64,000 bases of DNA from an uncultured Idiomarina sp. (GCA_946885915.1 CAMPHF010000011.1:1-64000); one strand, 5' to 3'; positions 9,037-20,354 are shown, counted from the stretch's first letter. The notes: generated from the letters alone by a model not told the origin. Numbers and translations: made by a program.

Positions 9037-10463
9037 ACTGCCTCCGGACCGATTTTACGGCCGTATTGTCGTAGTTGATGAAACACCTGCTGGACTTGCT
9101 GTGCGTTTTTCACGCCCGGCTGGAATTCCACACCTGAGTTGAAATCAAATCCATGAAAACCTTGGTTTAATGCAATTCTAATCGCATCATCCAGATTATC
9201 GCTGCGTAAACCACCCGCTAGTAACAGGCGACTACGCTGTTCGGGCTCTACTGCGCTCAGCTGGCGCCAGTCGAAGGTTTCGCCGCTGCCACCTTGACCA
9301 TTATCGAGCACTATTTTATCGGCATGCTCGAACGTACTTAGCGTAGCCAATGATAGAGTTGGCGTGACGCTGAGTGCTTGCCAAATAGCAGTGGTAACGC
9401 CGATCTTATCAAGTGCTACCCGCAGCTCAGCGCGAAACGCGCCAGCTTGACTACCGTGCAATTGCACCGCGGTTAGCGGCAGCGCTTTAGCGAGTTCAAC
9501 AATGTCTGCGACGGTTTGCTCTACCACCACCGCAACATAAGCCAAGTTCGGTTCATGTTGCGTGATAGCTTGTGCCTGCGCCAAACTGATGCATCGGGGT
9601 GAACGCTGAGCAAAGATGAGTCCGCCATAATAGGCGCCGCTGGCAGCAGCGACCTCGGCATCTTCAGCTCGGGTGAGCCCACAAACCTTATGCTGGCCAT
9701 AAATCAGACCGCGGCAGGCCAAACTAACATCCTTTGCCCCGCTTAACGCACTACCGACTAAAAAGCCATTCGCAATTAGGGCCGCATCACGAACTGCCGC
9801 ATGATGGCTATAGCCGGACTCAGCAATCACTAACCGGTCGCTGGGAATAAGCTTGCTAAGTTGCTTACTGCGGTTTGGATCAATACTCAAATCATGCAGA
9901 TTTCGATTGTTGATACCAATGATTTTGGCCCCTAGTGCCACGGCACGATTGGTTTCCGCCTCGGTACTGACTTCTGTCAATACGTCGAGTTGCAACTCTG
10001 CTGCGGCTGCCGCAAGTTGTTGATACTCATCATCTTCTAACACACTGAGCATGAGTAAAATGGCATCGGCGCCGAAGTAACGGGCTAGCCTCACATGGGC
10101 AAGAGTACTAATAAAATCCTTACAGAGCACTGGCTGTGGCACGCTGCTGGCCACCGCGCGCAAGTATTCGAAGCAGCCTTGAAAATAATCAGGCTCCGTC
10201 AATACCGATATCGCGGCGGCGTATGGCTGATAATGCTGGGCTAGACGGCTGGCATGAAAATTGGAGGCCAGCACGCCTTTCGATGGGGAGGCTTTCTTAC
10301 ACTCAAGAATAAAACCCGCAGCTGGTTGATTCAACGCCGCAAATAAACTGCGATTGCTCAGTGGCAACGGTTGTTCAAGCGCACCAGAGGGCAGTAACGC
10401 CAAGGTTTGGGTGACGCTCTGTTGGCGTTCTCGGGTGATCTGCTGGAGGATAGTTTCAGCCAT
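9033..10463 (-). CDS. trpCF: Bifunctional indole-3-glycerol-phosphate synthase / phosphoribosylanthranilate isomerase
   Basis: A 476-residue fusion carrying both middle steps of Trp synthesis, as in enterobacteria. The N-terminal IGPS barrel shows [10 protein letters not shown] (54-63) and KDFI with the catalytic Lys. The PRAI barrel starts near 258 with KVCGLTR, where the conserved Cys is residue 261, and ends with the GLRSDNLD phosphate region. The ATG at 10463 is chosen because homologues start at MAET. An upstream in-frame extension to 10529 lies wholly inside trpD. It overlaps the trpD stop by eight bases. Confidence 0.95.
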   Translation of the reverse strand: MAETILQQITRERQQSVTQTLALLPSGALEQPLPLSNRSLFAALNQPAAGFILECKKASPSKGVLASNFHASRLAQHYQPYAAAISVLTEPDYFQGCFEYLRAVASSVPQPVLCKDFISTLAHVRLARYFGADAILLMLSVLEDDEYQQLAAAAAELQLDVLTEVSTEAETNRAVALGAKIIGINNRNLHDLSIDPNRSKQLSKLIPSDRLVIAESGYSHHAAVRDAALIANGFLVGSALSGAKDVSLACRGLIYGQHKVCGLTRAEDAEVAAASGAYYGGLIFAQRSPRCISLAQAQAITQHEPNLAYVAVVVEQTVADIVELAKALPLTAVQLHGSQAGAFRAELRVALDKIGVTTAIWQALSVTPTLSLATLSTFEHADKIVLDNGQGGSGETFDWRQLSAVEPEQRSRLLLAGGLRSDNLDDAIRIALNQGFHGFDFNSGVEFQPGVKNAQQVQQVFHQLRQYGRKIGPEAV

Positions 10464-11481
10464 GTGCGCCTCCGGCCATGCTGGTTTGTGCTTGTTGTAA
10501 GGCTTGTAAATGCAAGGCAGCCTGGCCACTGGCTAAGTGCTCAAGCGCTTGAGCCGTTGCTTGCGGCAGTGACAAATCAGGGTCTGCCAAATACATTAAT
10601 CCAGCGACATTCATGGCCACCGCATGTTGCTGAGCCTTAGTTCCTTGTCCGGCCAATAATGCTTGTAGGGCGTTCGCGTTAAACTGCGCATCGCCTCCAC
10701 GCAACTCACTGAGTGGTGCCTCCGGGACACCAAAATCGCTGGGGGCTAAGGTGTATTGTGCAAGCTTATCGCCATTCAATTCCACCACTTGAGTAGGGCC
10801 GTGCAGTGCCAGTTCGTCGATACCGCTGCCATGTACCACTAACGCCCGTTCACAACCTATTAATTGCAGCGTTTCAGCCATCGGTTGGCACCAGTTTTCT
10901 GCGTAAACACCGAGTAACTGCGCATCAGGGCGAGCGGGGTTAAGTAGAGGGCCAAGCACATTGAACAGGGTACGAGTTTTTAGGGTTTGGCGCACCGGCA
11001 TCGCGTAGCGGATACCCGGGTGATAATGGGGCGCAAACAAAAAGCAGAAATTAAATTCAGCAAGTTGAGCAGCCGCTACCTCAGGGTCCTGAGTGACGTT
11101 CAGTTGCAAGGCTTCCAACACATCGGCAGAACCTGAACGCGACGATACGCTGCGGTTACCATGCTTGGCCATACAATAGCCCATACTTGCGGCAACTAAA
11201 GCGGCGGTGGTTGAGATATTGATACTATTACTGCCATCACCACCGGTTCCACAACTGTCTAGTACTAGGCGCTGGGGCCGTTGGAAGGGTTTCGCGGCAA
11301 CGCGCAGCGCTTGCGCGGCACCGGCCATTTCGGCTGGCGTTTCGCCACGCGCTTTCATCGCGATCAGCGCGGCAGTAATTTGGATTTCGTTAAGTTCACC
11401 TTTCACCAAATGCGTAAACAGCTTATTCGCCTGAGTTTGATCGAGTGATTGGCCATCCAATAATTGTGAGAGACTTTGCAT
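10456..11481 (-). CDS. trpD: Anthranilate phosphoribosyltransferase
   Basis: A 341-residue enzyme transferring phosphoribose from PRPP to anthranilate. The PRPP-binding CGTGGDGSNSINIST region and KHGNRSVSS are intact, as is the NVLGPLLNPA segment. The ATG at 11481 has GGAAG four bases upstream; a longer reading to 11550 would run into trpG and is rejected. Unlike E. coli, where trpG is fused to trpD, the two are separate genes here, one base apart. Confidence 0.96.
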   Translation of the reverse strand: MQSLSQLLDGQSLDQTQANKLFTHLVKGELNEIQITAALIAMKARGETPAEMAGAAQALRVAAKPFQRPQRLVLDSCGTGGDGSNSINISTTAALVAASMGYCMAKHGNRSVSSRSGSADVLEALQLNVTQDPEVAAAQLAEFNFCFLFAPHYHPGIRYAMPVRQTLKTRTLFNVLGPLLNPARPDAQLLGVYAENWCQPMAETLQLIGCERALVVHGSGIDELALHGPTQVVELNGDKLAQYTLAPSDFGVPEAPLSELRGGDAQFNANALQALLAGQGTKAQQHAVAMNVAGLMYLADPDLSLPQATAQALEHLASGQAALHLQALQQAQTSMAGGAHG

Positions 11482-11482
11482 G

Positions 11483-12100
11483 TTACTTCCTTTGTCCCAG
11501 CGCATTGCTGCGCAAATAATCGACGCATTGTGCCAGTAGCCGTGAACCATGACTGGTCATGATTGATTCTGGGTGAAATTGCAGACCAATGGCACGATGA
11601 TCGGAAAACTCTACCGCCATCGGAATGTCATTGTAATGAGCTAATACCTGAGCACTCGCCGGCAAATCGTAACCACTTAGTGAGTGATAACGGGCGACGG
11701 GCAAAGCGCTCGGTAAGCCAGCGAAAATAGGGTGCTCGCTGCGGCTTAACACACTGATCTTACCATGTACTTTTTCACCACAACCTGCCACGCGGGCACC
11801 CGCTGCGATCAACAAAGCTTGTAAGCCAAGGCAAATTCCCAGGATGGGTATTTGGCGCTCGGTGGCAGCTTGAATGGCGGCTTGTAGTAAGCTGGCTTCG
11901 TCCGGATGTCCGGGGCCCGGCGATAAGCACAGTAATTGCTCACCTTCATACGTATCAAAGGCGTTGGCGATCACCGCTAATGGCACTTGATTACGATAGA
12001 TCAGCAGTTCGTAGCCAAGTTGACGAAATTCATCGACCAAGTTGTAGGCAAACGAATCTTGATTATCAATCATTAAAATTCGAACGGGGCGTTGCTTCAT
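11483..12100 (-). CDS. trpG: Anthranilate synthase component II (glutamine amidotransferase)
   Basis: A 205-residue class I glutamine amidotransferase supplying ammonia to TrpE. The triad is visible as Cys90 (GICLGLQ) and His176/Glu178 (FHPES), with the oxyanion segment PGPGHP at 61-66. Stand-alone rather than fused to TrpD. Its start overlaps the trpE stop by four bases, fitting the stoichiometric TrpE2G2 complex. The pabA role for folate may be shared or encoded elsewhere. Confidence 0.95.
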   Translation of the reverse strand: MKQRPVRILMIDNQDSFAYNLVDEFRQLGYELLIYRNQVPLAVIANAFDTYEGEQLLCLSPGPGHPDEASLLQAAIQAATERQIPILGICLGLQALLIAAGARVAGCGEKVHGKISVLSRSEHPIFAGLPSALPVARYHSLSGYDLPASAQVLAHYNDIPMAVEFSDHRAIGLQFHPESIMTSHGSRLLAQCVDYLRSNALGQRK

Positions 12101-13734
12101 ACTTCACCTCTTAACGAACGCTCAGCAGTCTGAATGGCCTGAATCACGGCACTGGCCTTAGCTTCGGTTTCCGCGGTTTCCGCGGTTGCGACTGAATCAT
12201 GGACGACACCAGCGCCTGCTTGCACTAATGCTTGGCCATGCTGAACATAGGCGGCGCGGATGACAATACAAGTGTCCATATCACCGTTACCAGCGAGGTA
12301 GCCAACGGCGCCGCCATAACTTCCGCGGCGCTGGCCTTCTGCGGTTCGAATTAACTGCGCTGCTTTCAGTTTCGGTGCGCCGACCAAAGTTCCCATATTC
12401 ATACAAGCCCGATAGGCATGCAGGGCATCAAGATCCGGTGCGAGTTGTGCCACAACGCGCGACACTAGATGCATGACGTGAGAGTAGCGGTCGACTTTTA
12501 GTAAGTCGGCAACATGACGGCTGCCCGGTATCGCAATCCGCGCCAAATCATTACGCGCCAGATCAACCAGCATCAGGTGCTCTGCTAGTTCTTTTTGGTC
12601 CATTCGTAGCTCAAGCTCTAAGCGGCTATCGAGATCGTGATCGATACTGTGATCAGGCCGCTTACCGCGCGGACGAGTGCCGGCAATCGGGTAGAGTTCA
12701 ACTTGGTTAGTGGTCGCGGTGTATTTTAATGCCGATTCGGGCGAGGCGCCAAATAAATGAAAGTCGGCCGCTGTCAGTAAGAACATATAGGGCGAGGGAT
12801 TCGCCTGTTTTAATGCCGCGTAGGCGGCACGGGGATCGTGACAAGCAAGGCGAAATTGGCGCGCCGGTACCACTTGAAAAATGTCACCTTGGTCGATGTG
12901 TTGCTGCATACGCTCCACGATCTGGTGATAGTCGGCACGGGATGGTAAAGCCTCAACCGCGCTAAAATCAGTTGGAACTGCACTGGCTTTTTGCGGCGCA
13001 GCAACCGTGATGACCAACTGTGCTCTTGCCGCCAGCTCACCAACCCGTTGGCTAAGACGTTCAACTTCTTGCTGATAGCTGGGGCCGCTTAAGACGCTTG
13101 CGAGTAACTCGGTGGTTTGAGTTTGGTGGTCGGTGATGAGTAAGGTTTCCGCCAAATAAAACAAATAATCGGGACACTGGTTAGCGCCTGCGGGCACCTC
13201 CGGCAGTGTCTCAAAGGTTGCGATATAGTCGTAGCCAAATACGCCACCAAGGAACACCGCCAGCGGGTGATCATTGCTAGTGGTTAAACCTTGTTGCAAC
13301 AGCCGAAGCGGTGCATCGTTGGCCTCTGCACGTAAGCGTTGGTCTTCGTTAAGCGTTGTCGCGGGTATGGTAAACATTAAGGTGAGGCTGTCATCCTGCT
13401 GGTCCACCCGTTGCTGCTTAAAAGCATTGGCAAGCCACGGCAACAGTTGCGCACCATTGGCGGTTAAGGCGGTAATACGGACGCGATTGCCATGACACTC
13501 GAGCTGTAATGAAGCATCGACCATGAGGAGGCTTTTTAAACTCTGCTTTGAATCAATTTCAGCGGACTCGAGCAATAAATTATGCGCTCGGTTACCACAG
13601 AGTTGTTGCTGCAAACGCAGCGGATCGGCTTGATAGGGCAGACTCACACATAAGCTGTGCAAATGCCCGGGTATTTGCATCGATGCTGCATCCTGCGGGG
13701 CGACTGACAAGCTGGTTGTTGCGACTGATGTCAA
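12097..13734 (-). CDS. trpE: Anthranilate synthase component I
   Basis: A 545-residue chorismate-binding enzyme that makes anthranilate from chorismate and ammonia. LLLES (about 53-57) matches the tryptophan feedback site of TrpE. The catalytic C-terminal half has IAGTRPRGK, ELRMDQKELAEH and the YGGAVGY signature. The start is taken as TTG at 13734, because GAGGAA lies seven bases upstream, just past the attenuator. An ATG at 13680 (515 residues) is the alternative and matches the E. coli start better, but has no good ribosome site. An open frame extending to 13824 crosses the terminator hairpin and is not a credible start. Confidence 0.93.
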   Translation of the reverse strand: MTSVATTSLSVAPQDAASMQIPGHLHSLCVSLPYQADPLRLQQQLCGNRAHNLLLESAEIDSKQSLKSLLMVDASLQLECHGNRVRITALTANGAQLLPWLANAFKQQRVDQQDDSLTLMFTIPATTLNEDQRLRAEANDAPLRLLQQGLTTSNDHPLAVFLGGVFGYDYIATFETLPEVPAGANQCPDYLFYLAETLLITDHQTQTTELLASVLSGPSYQQEVERLSQRVGELAARAQLVITVAAPQKASAVPTDFSAVEALPSRADYHQIVERMQQHIDQGDIFQVVPARQFRLACHDPRAAYAALKQANPSPYMFLLTAADFHLFGASPESALKYTATTNQVELYPIAGTRPRGKRPDHSIDHDLDSRLELELRMDQKELAEHLMLVDLARNDLARIAIPGSRHVADLLKVDRYSHVMHLVSRVVAQLAPDLDALHAYRACMNMGTLVGAPKLKAAQLIRTAEGQRRGSYGGAVGYLAGNGDMDTCIVIRAAYVQHGQALVQAGAGVVHDSVATAETAETEAKASAVIQAIQTAERSLRGEV

Positions 13735-13770
13735 AATGGTTTCCTCTTCTTTACTGCCGCCCCAAAAACG

Positions 13771-13793
13771 AAAAAACCCGCTTTCGAAGCGGG
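13771..13793 (-). terminator. trp operon attenuator terminator
   Basis: On the minus strand a 7-bp stem CCCGCTT/AAGCGGG (arms 13787-13793 and 13777-13783) with a three-base loop is followed by six U (13771-13776). It lies between trpL and trpE. AGCGGG at 13827-13832, overlapping the trpL stop region, is complementary to the CCCGCT of the 5' terminator arm and can form the antiterminator. The same stretch can pair with CCCG at 13837-13840 instead. Confidence 0.93.
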
Positions 13794-13830
13794 CTAAATG
13801 ATGGACTTGCACACACAAGTACACTACCCG

Positions 13831-13866
13831 CTAGGTCGGGAAGTGCCACCACCAAACGTTTTGCAT
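13831..13866 (-). CDS. trpL: trp operon leader peptide
   Basis: Eleven codons reading MQNVWWWHFPT then TAG, with three consecutive Trp codons (13846-13854) just upstream of competing hairpins. This is the hallmark of ribosome-mediated attenuation. Stalling at the Trp codons would mask CCCG and free AGCGGG to pair with the terminator's 5' arm; translation to the stop would cover AGCGGG and let the terminator form. The frame is open further upstream to an ATG at 13935, giving a possible 34-residue peptide. Neither ATG has a strong ribosome site, so the start is uncertain, but the Trp run and stop are the same. Confidence 0.88.
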   Translation of the reverse strand: MQNVWWWHFPT

Positions 13867-13978
13867 TGCGCGCGCATCTACCGCCAGCGAGTGCTGGGTC
13901 GACAGATTAACGAGTGGCAAGCAATACGGTGTCATGCGGCTAATATTTCCATAGTTAAAGCAATTTAAAGCGTTGCTA

Positions 13979-14023
13979 AATATATCTGCCCGAAACCTTA
14001 ACCTGCGCCGTTGCGCCTGTCAA
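13979..14023 (-). promoter_or_regulatory. Candidate trp promoter elements
   Basis: Reading the minus strand, a perfect TTGACA lies at 14018-14023 and a good TATATT at 13979-13984, but they are 33 bases apart and cannot form one promoter. The hexamer 17 bases after TTGACA is the poor TAAGGT. The trp promoter is probably here, but its exact elements are not resolved, and no TrpR-operator palindrome is obvious. Confidence 0.3.
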
Positions 14024-14183
14024 TCATAAACTTGTCTGGTTTAGGTTGCCGGGCGCTGTTTATTGTGACGGCCGGCAGGCAGGTGTTGTGGCTTTTGTGC
14101 TTGGTGTTTTTAATAAAGTTGTATAGTCATGAGCAACCCATTTGCGAAATATTTACGCTGGTAAATGAGATGTGGCCCGCTTG

Positions 14184-14217
14184 AATGTGTCAAAGTGTTA
14201 CTAAATGTGTCAGGGTG
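14184..14217 (+). repeat. Direct repeat AATGTGTCAnnGTG x2, 20-bp period
   Basis: Two 14-bp copies, 14184-14197 and 14204-14217, identical at 12 positions and spaced exactly 20 bases apart, about two helical turns. They sit 52-85 bases before the start codon of the lipoprotein gene. This spacing suits tandem binding of a regulator to one face of the DNA, but no regulator is known. Confidence 0.45.
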
Positions 14218-14268
14218 CGTGCGCTCGACATTTTCAAGCAGGTCAATTTGCAAGTGAGGAGTGATGAA

Positions 14269-15258
14269 ATGAACATGAAACCGCCGTTACAAAATACGTC
14301 GACCTTATTAAAGGTATCTGCACTGACAGCGCTGAGCTTTGTGCTGAGCGCGTGCGGAGGATCGAGTGACGACAACGTGAGTGACACGGCACAGTTTACT
14401 TTTGCTGTATCAGATGCGCCCGTAACCGTGGCTGATGAAGTGTTAGTCTGTTTTAATGGTATTGAGCTGGTTGGGAACAGCGATACGCCAGTACAGTTTA
14501 CCATTGGCGAAAATAGCGATACTGCGGTCGCCAACGATTTATGCCTTGACGCCAATGGTGATGTTATCCCAAATACGCGCGGCATCGATCTACTCACAGT
14601 GACTGGTTCAGAGTCAGAAAACCTGATCATTGATGCGTCGGTCCCGGCAGGGAATTATGGTCAATTGCGTTTGGATATTGCTGAGGGCTCCTACGTATTG
14701 GTTGATGGTGAGCAATTACCTCTACGCGTTCCGTCAAACCAACTGCGATTAACTGACCTAACCGTCGATATCGCCGGTAACGTAAGTTACACCCTTGAGT
14801 TTGACCTGCGTAAGGCGCTTGTCGACCCCGTCGGTCAGGAAGGCTATTTGTTGAAGCCAACGGGATTACGGTTGGTTGACAATAATGAAGTCGGGAGTCT
14901 AACTGGCCAAGTTGCAGAGGGACTGCTCATCGAAAATCAATGTACGGTGGCACCGACTGATCTAAGTGAACCGGTTGCCTATGTGTACTTGTACGAGGGT
15001 GCGGACGTAGCGCTTGCCGACATGGCCGATATGGGCGGAAGTGAAACTCAACAGCCCTATGCTAGCGCAGCGGTCACCTTTGACGGTGCGGCAAGTTACG
15101 GTTTTGATGTTGGCTTCGTCGCAACAGGTGATTATACCGTGGCGTGGACTTGTGATGATGAAGCGGATCCAGAAGCCGATGATGCGGTGAACTTTATCGC
15201 GGCACAAAACGCTACCATTAGTGCCAGTACAACGCCAACGGAAGTGGTGTTTGAGTAA
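14269..15258 (+). CDS. DUF4382 domain lipoprotein
   Basis: A 329-residue predicted lipoprotein. A signal sequence ends at the lipobox LSAC with Cys29, followed by GGSSDDN, so it is probably lipid-anchored. Residues about 42-190 match the DUF4382 pattern: an FAVSDAPV opening, VLVCFNGIEL, and a beta-rich body with PAGNYGQLRLDI. The remaining 130 residues are acidic and look like a second beta-sandwich; their GDYTVAWTCD resembles carbohydrate- or adhesion-type repeats. The ATG at 14269 has GAGGAG eight bases upstream; an ORF reading back to 14185 adds an unlikely N-terminus before the signal peptide. Function unknown. It stands alone between trp and fadH. Confidence 0.85.
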   Translation: MNMKPPLQNTSTLLKVSALTALSFVLSACGGSSDDNVSDTAQFTFAVSDAPVTVADEVLVCFNGIELVGNSDTPVQFTIGENSDTAVANDLCLDANGDVIPNTRGIDLLTVTGSESENLIIDASVPAGNYGQLRLDIAEGSYVLVDGEQLPLRVPSNQLRLTDLTVDIAGNVSYTLEFDLRKALVDPVGQEGYLLKPTGLRLVDNNEVGSLTGQVAEGLLIENQCTVAPTDLSEPVAYVYLYEGADVALADMADMGGSETQQPYASAAVTFDGAASYGFDVGFVATGDYTVAWTCDDEADPEADDAVNFIAAQNATISASTTPTEVVFE

Positions 15259-15312
15259 CGCTTGAGTCCGGCTTGAGAACGCAGTAAAGTACAATTTTAA
15301 ACGCCTGTTTAA

Positions 15313-17385
<2,073 letters not shown>

Positions 17386-17398
17386 GCCAGTTTAGGGC

Positions 17399-18712
17399 TT
17401 ATTCGTCACTGAAGTAGGCGTGGCTGCCGCGCTGTTCGGCAGCCTCGGCCAAATGCTTTATTGCTCTGTAATAGGCGGCTGTGCGTAAATCGAACGAATG
17501 CGACTGGGCATCGTCAAATACCGCAGCTGCAGAGCGCTCTAAACGTTGCCGTAAGCGCTCATCAACTTGCTCGGCATCCCAGTAATCACCACTGCGGTTT
17601 TGCACCCACTCAAGGTAACTCACGATCACCCCACCGGTATTGGCGAGTACATCGGGAATGATCACCTGATCGTTTTTTAGTAACTGTTGCTCACCGTCGT
17701 GGTCGATTGGGCCGTTGGCGATTTCCAGCAACAGTGGAGCTTGAATTTCGGCGGCATTATCAGCGGTGATTTGATCCTCAAGCGCCGCTAATACCAACAC
17801 ATCAACATCTAACCGCAGTAATTCTTCGTTACTGATTTTTTCGGACTTGTCGTCAAGTTCATCACCAACTGAATCAGCACAATAGGCAAAGCCTTTGAGC
17901 TCTTGCTGTTCATGTTTATGTTGATAGATTTTGTCAGGGTCGAGCCCCGCATCATTATAAACGGCTCCTTTAGAATCAGACACTGCGACCACTTTAAAGC
18001 CCTCTGCTACGGCATGTTTAGCAAAGTAATAGCCGGCGTTGCCAAAGCCTTGCACGGCGATTCGAAGATCTTCAGGTTGCTGCTGCTGGCGCGCTAACCA
18101 TTGCTGTAAAACATAGAGCGCACCTAGGCCAGTGGCGGCTGTACGACCGACTGAACCGCCCAGTCGCAGCGGTTTGCCGGTGATAACCGCAGGGTAGTGA
18201 CCGCCAGCTAAATGATTAAATTCGTCCGCCATCCAGGCCATCACCATGTCATTGGTATTAACGTCTGGCGCGGGAATATCCCGATCGGGTCCAATAATAG
18301 GTTTAATGGCGCGCAGGTAGCTACGCGATAAACGCTCTAGTTCCAGTCTAGATAAGTTTTTGGGATTAATTTGGATCCCGCCTTTACCGCCCCCGTAGGG
18401 TAAGTCCACCACGGCATTTTTAATCGTCATCCAGAAACTGAGCGCCGTCACTTCATCTTCGTCAACCTGGGGATGAAAGCGAATACCGCCTTTGGCCGGC
18501 CCGAGTAAGGTGCTGTACTGAACTCGATAACCAGAATAAACCTCTAGGGTGCCGTCATCTCGTCGCAACGGAACTGCTACTTTCAAACAGGTTTCCGGGT
18601 GCTGTAAGCGCGCTTGCAAATCGGCACTTACCGCTAATTTGTCGTAGATAGTTGCGAGGCGATCCGCTGCCTCATTCACAACCTTTGGCAATTCAAACTT
18701 TTGCTCCGACAT
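17399..18712 (-). CDS. Glu/Leu/Phe/Val dehydrogenase family, probably glutamate dehydrogenase
   Basis: A 437-residue protein with the substrate domain motifs GGIRFHP and LPYGGGKGGI, whose second Lys is catalytic, and DIPAPDVNT with the catalytic Asp. The C-terminal Rossmann domain shows VQGFGNAGYY. This subfamily is closer to RocG/GudB-type enzymes than to E. coli GdhA, suggesting oxidative deamination of glutamate with NAD, but cofactor choice is inference. A strong AGGAGG lies six bases before the ATG. The 139-base gap to the divergent rnm gene should hold both promoters. Confidence 0.9.
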   Translation of the reverse strand: MSEQKFELPKVVNEAADRLATIYDKLAVSADLQARLQHPETCLKVAVPLRRDDGTLEVYSGYRVQYSTLLGPAKGGIRFHPQVDEDEVTALSFWMTIKNAVVDLPYGGGKGGIQINPKNLSRLELERLSRSYLRAIKPIIGPDRDIPAPDVNTNDMVMAWMADEFNHLAGGHYPAVITGKPLRLGGSVGRTAATGLGALYVLQQWLARQQQQPEDLRIAVQGFGNAGYYFAKHAVAEGFKVVAVSDSKGAVYNDAGLDPDKIYQHKHEQQELKGFAYCADSVGDELDDKSEKISNEELLRLDVDVLVLAALEDQITADNAAEIQAPLLLEIANGPIDHDGEQQLLKNDQVIIPDVLANTGGVIVSYLEWVQNRSGDYWDAEQVDERLRQRLERSAAAVFDDAQSHSFDLRTAAYYRAIKHLAEAAEQRGSHAYFSDE

Positions 18713-18851
18713 TCTACCTCCTGTTTAATCCGATGGTTCTGCCAAGTTTCGTGGTATTATTTGGCTGAAAATGAACCAAAAATCGGTTTATAACCTTCGC
18801 AAAATTTTTGCGCCTGTTAAAACATAGTCGAAATTAGAGTAAAAGATCAGT

Positions 18852-19685
18852 TTGCAAGCTATTGAATGTTTTGATTTTCATTGCCACACCCAAGCCTCAG
18901 ACGGTCAACTAACGCCGGCTGAACTGGTGTCTCGTGCCCAGCAGCAAGGGGTGACTGAGTTGGCGATTACCGACCACGACACTATTGCTGGGTATCAAGC
19001 CGTGGTTGAATTCGCGGCTGCTTCAGAAGCAAACTTCAGACTTCGCACTGGGGTCGAGTTAAGTTGCCAATGGCAGCAGTTTGAAATTCATTTGCTGGGT
19101 TTAAATTTCGATCCGAATCATGCGGGTCTCCAGCAATTGTTGCAGCAACAACAGCGTAGTCGTCGCGAACGTATTGCGGCCATTACGGCTAAGCTTGAGG
19201 GCGCAGGTTATGCGGTCACGCCCTATTTAACCGAGCAGCAGTTGCCGACCCGTTGGCACCTTGCTAACGCGTTGCGTGAATTAGGGGTGATTGGCGATAT
19301 TCAAACCGCTTTTAAACGCTTTATCGGCACCGGCCAGTTTGCCTACGTGAAACCTCAGTGGGTTGAGTTGGCGCAAGCCGTTGAGACTATTCGAGCCGCG
19401 GGTGGGGTGGCGGTGCTGGCCCATCCACACGCCTATCAATTAAGCAATAAGTGGTTGCGACGGCTGATTCAGGCGGGCCAAGAAGCGGGAATGCAGGCGA
19501 TTGAAGTCGCAATTGGTCAGCAGAGCCCAGGCCAGCGCGAGGCGTTAGCTGAATTTGCGCAGCAATATCAATTATGTGCCTCGGTGGGATCTGATTTTCA
19601 CTATCCCGGCGGCTGGCGCGAACTAGGTAAAAACCTTTGTTTACCAGAGTCTTGTGTGCCAGTATGGACACTCTGGCAAGATTAA
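18852..19685 (+). CDS. rnm: RNase AM / 5'-3' exoribonuclease, PHP domain (Rnm, YciV)
   Basis: A 277-residue PHP-domain phosphoesterase with metal motifs FHCHTQASDG (His10, His12, Asp17), ITDHDT, a central Glu in GVELSC, AHPHAY and a late SDFH. In E. coli the homologue matures the 5' ends of 23S, 16S and 5S rRNA. It starts with TTG at 18852; no ATG is near and homologues begin at this point. yciO follows 30 bases on, as in E. coli, where both sit beside trpL. Here 5 kb of other genes intervene. Confidence 0.92.
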   Translation: MQAIECFDFHCHTQASDGQLTPAELVSRAQQQGVTELAITDHDTIAGYQAVVEFAAASEANFRLRTGVELSCQWQQFEIHLLGLNFDPNHAGLQQLLQQQQRSRRERIAAITAKLEGAGYAVTPYLTEQQLPTRWHLANALRELGVIGDIQTAFKRFIGTGQFAYVKPQWVELAQAVETIRAAGGVAVLAHPHAYQLSNKWLRRLIQAGQEAGMQAIEVAIGQQSPGQREALAEFAQQYQLCASVGSDFHYPGGWRELGKNLCLPESCVPVWTLWQD

Positions 19686-19715
19686 TTTGCAACTGGTCGA
19701 GAGGAGCATGCTGCA

Positions 19716-20354
19716 ATGAGCCAATACTACGAAATACACCCCGATAATCCACAGCCGCGCTTGATTCAACAAGCGGTAGGCCAATTGCGGCAAGGCGCTG
19801 TGTTGATATATCCCACCGATTCCGGCTACGCCATAGGCTGTCGCATTGGCGATAAGTCTGCGTTAGAGCGTATCGTTAGGATCCGGAATATTGATAAAAG
19901 CCACAACTTTACTTTGATGTGCCGCGACTTATCGGAGCTTGCTACCTACGCGCGCGTCGATAACCAAGCATTTCGGATCCTGAAAAATAACACGCCCGGG
20001 TTATACACATTCATTTTGGCGGGCACCAAAGAAGTTCCCAAACGGCTGTTAAACCCGAAACGTAAAACGATCGGGATTCGCGTCAGCGACGACCCGATTA
20101 CGGTGGCTATTTTAGAGGCACTCAATGAGCCTCTAATGAGTACTAGTTTGATTTTAGATGAGCAGGACTTTGCCGAGTCTGATCCCCATGACATCGAGGC
20201 CCGCTTGGGCAACCAAGTTGATGTCATCATTGATGGTGGACATCGTGGCGAGCAGCCTACCACAGTGCTTGATTTAGTCGATGACGAGGTACGTCTAATC
20301 CGGCGCGGTAGTGGCTCGCTAGAGCCATTTGCTGGATTGTTAGTTGATGACTAA
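19716..20354 (+). CDS. yciO: YciO, Sua5/YrdC-family protein
   Basis: A 212-residue YrdC-like fold protein. PTDSGYAIGCRIGDKSAL and the KSHNFTLMCRDL segment match YciO rather than the tRNA threonylcarbamoyl-AMP synthases TsaC/Sua5, because the canonical TsaC KxRxxxKP pattern is altered. The biochemical role of YciO is not settled; a weak TsaC-like activity has been proposed for the family. Strong context: rnm upstream and scpA overlapping downstream by eight bases (ATGACTAA). Confidence 0.92.
   Translation: MSQYYEIHPDNPQPRLIQQAVGQLRQGAVLIYPTDSGYAIGCRIGDKSALERIVRIRNIDKSHNFTLMCRDLSELATYARVDNQAFRILKNNTPGLYTFILAGTKEVPKRLLNPKRKTIGIRVSDDPITVAILEALNEPLMSTSLILDEQDFAESDPHDIEARLGNQVDVIIDGGHRGEQPTTVLDLVDDEVRLIRRGSGSLEPFAGLLVDD

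Larger units (their letters stand above)
13936..14268. other. Intergenic control region between trpL and DUF4382 lipoprotein
   Basis: About 330 bases without a supported gene. It must hold the divergent promoters of the trp operon and of the lipoprotein gene. Contents seen are the trp-side hexamers described separately, a TATAGT hexamer on the plus strand near 14124, and the direct repeat at 14184-14217. No RNA gene was recognised. Confidence 0.6.

Noticed and set aside
13735..13824. Open reading frame extending trpE upstream
   Set aside because: It translates the attenuator hairpin and its T tract and has no ribosome site; homology starts downstream.
14190..14630. 146-codon open frame on the minus strand inside the lipoprotein gene
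   Set aside because: Antisense to a well-supported lipoprotein with ribosome site and lipobox; no recognisable motif.
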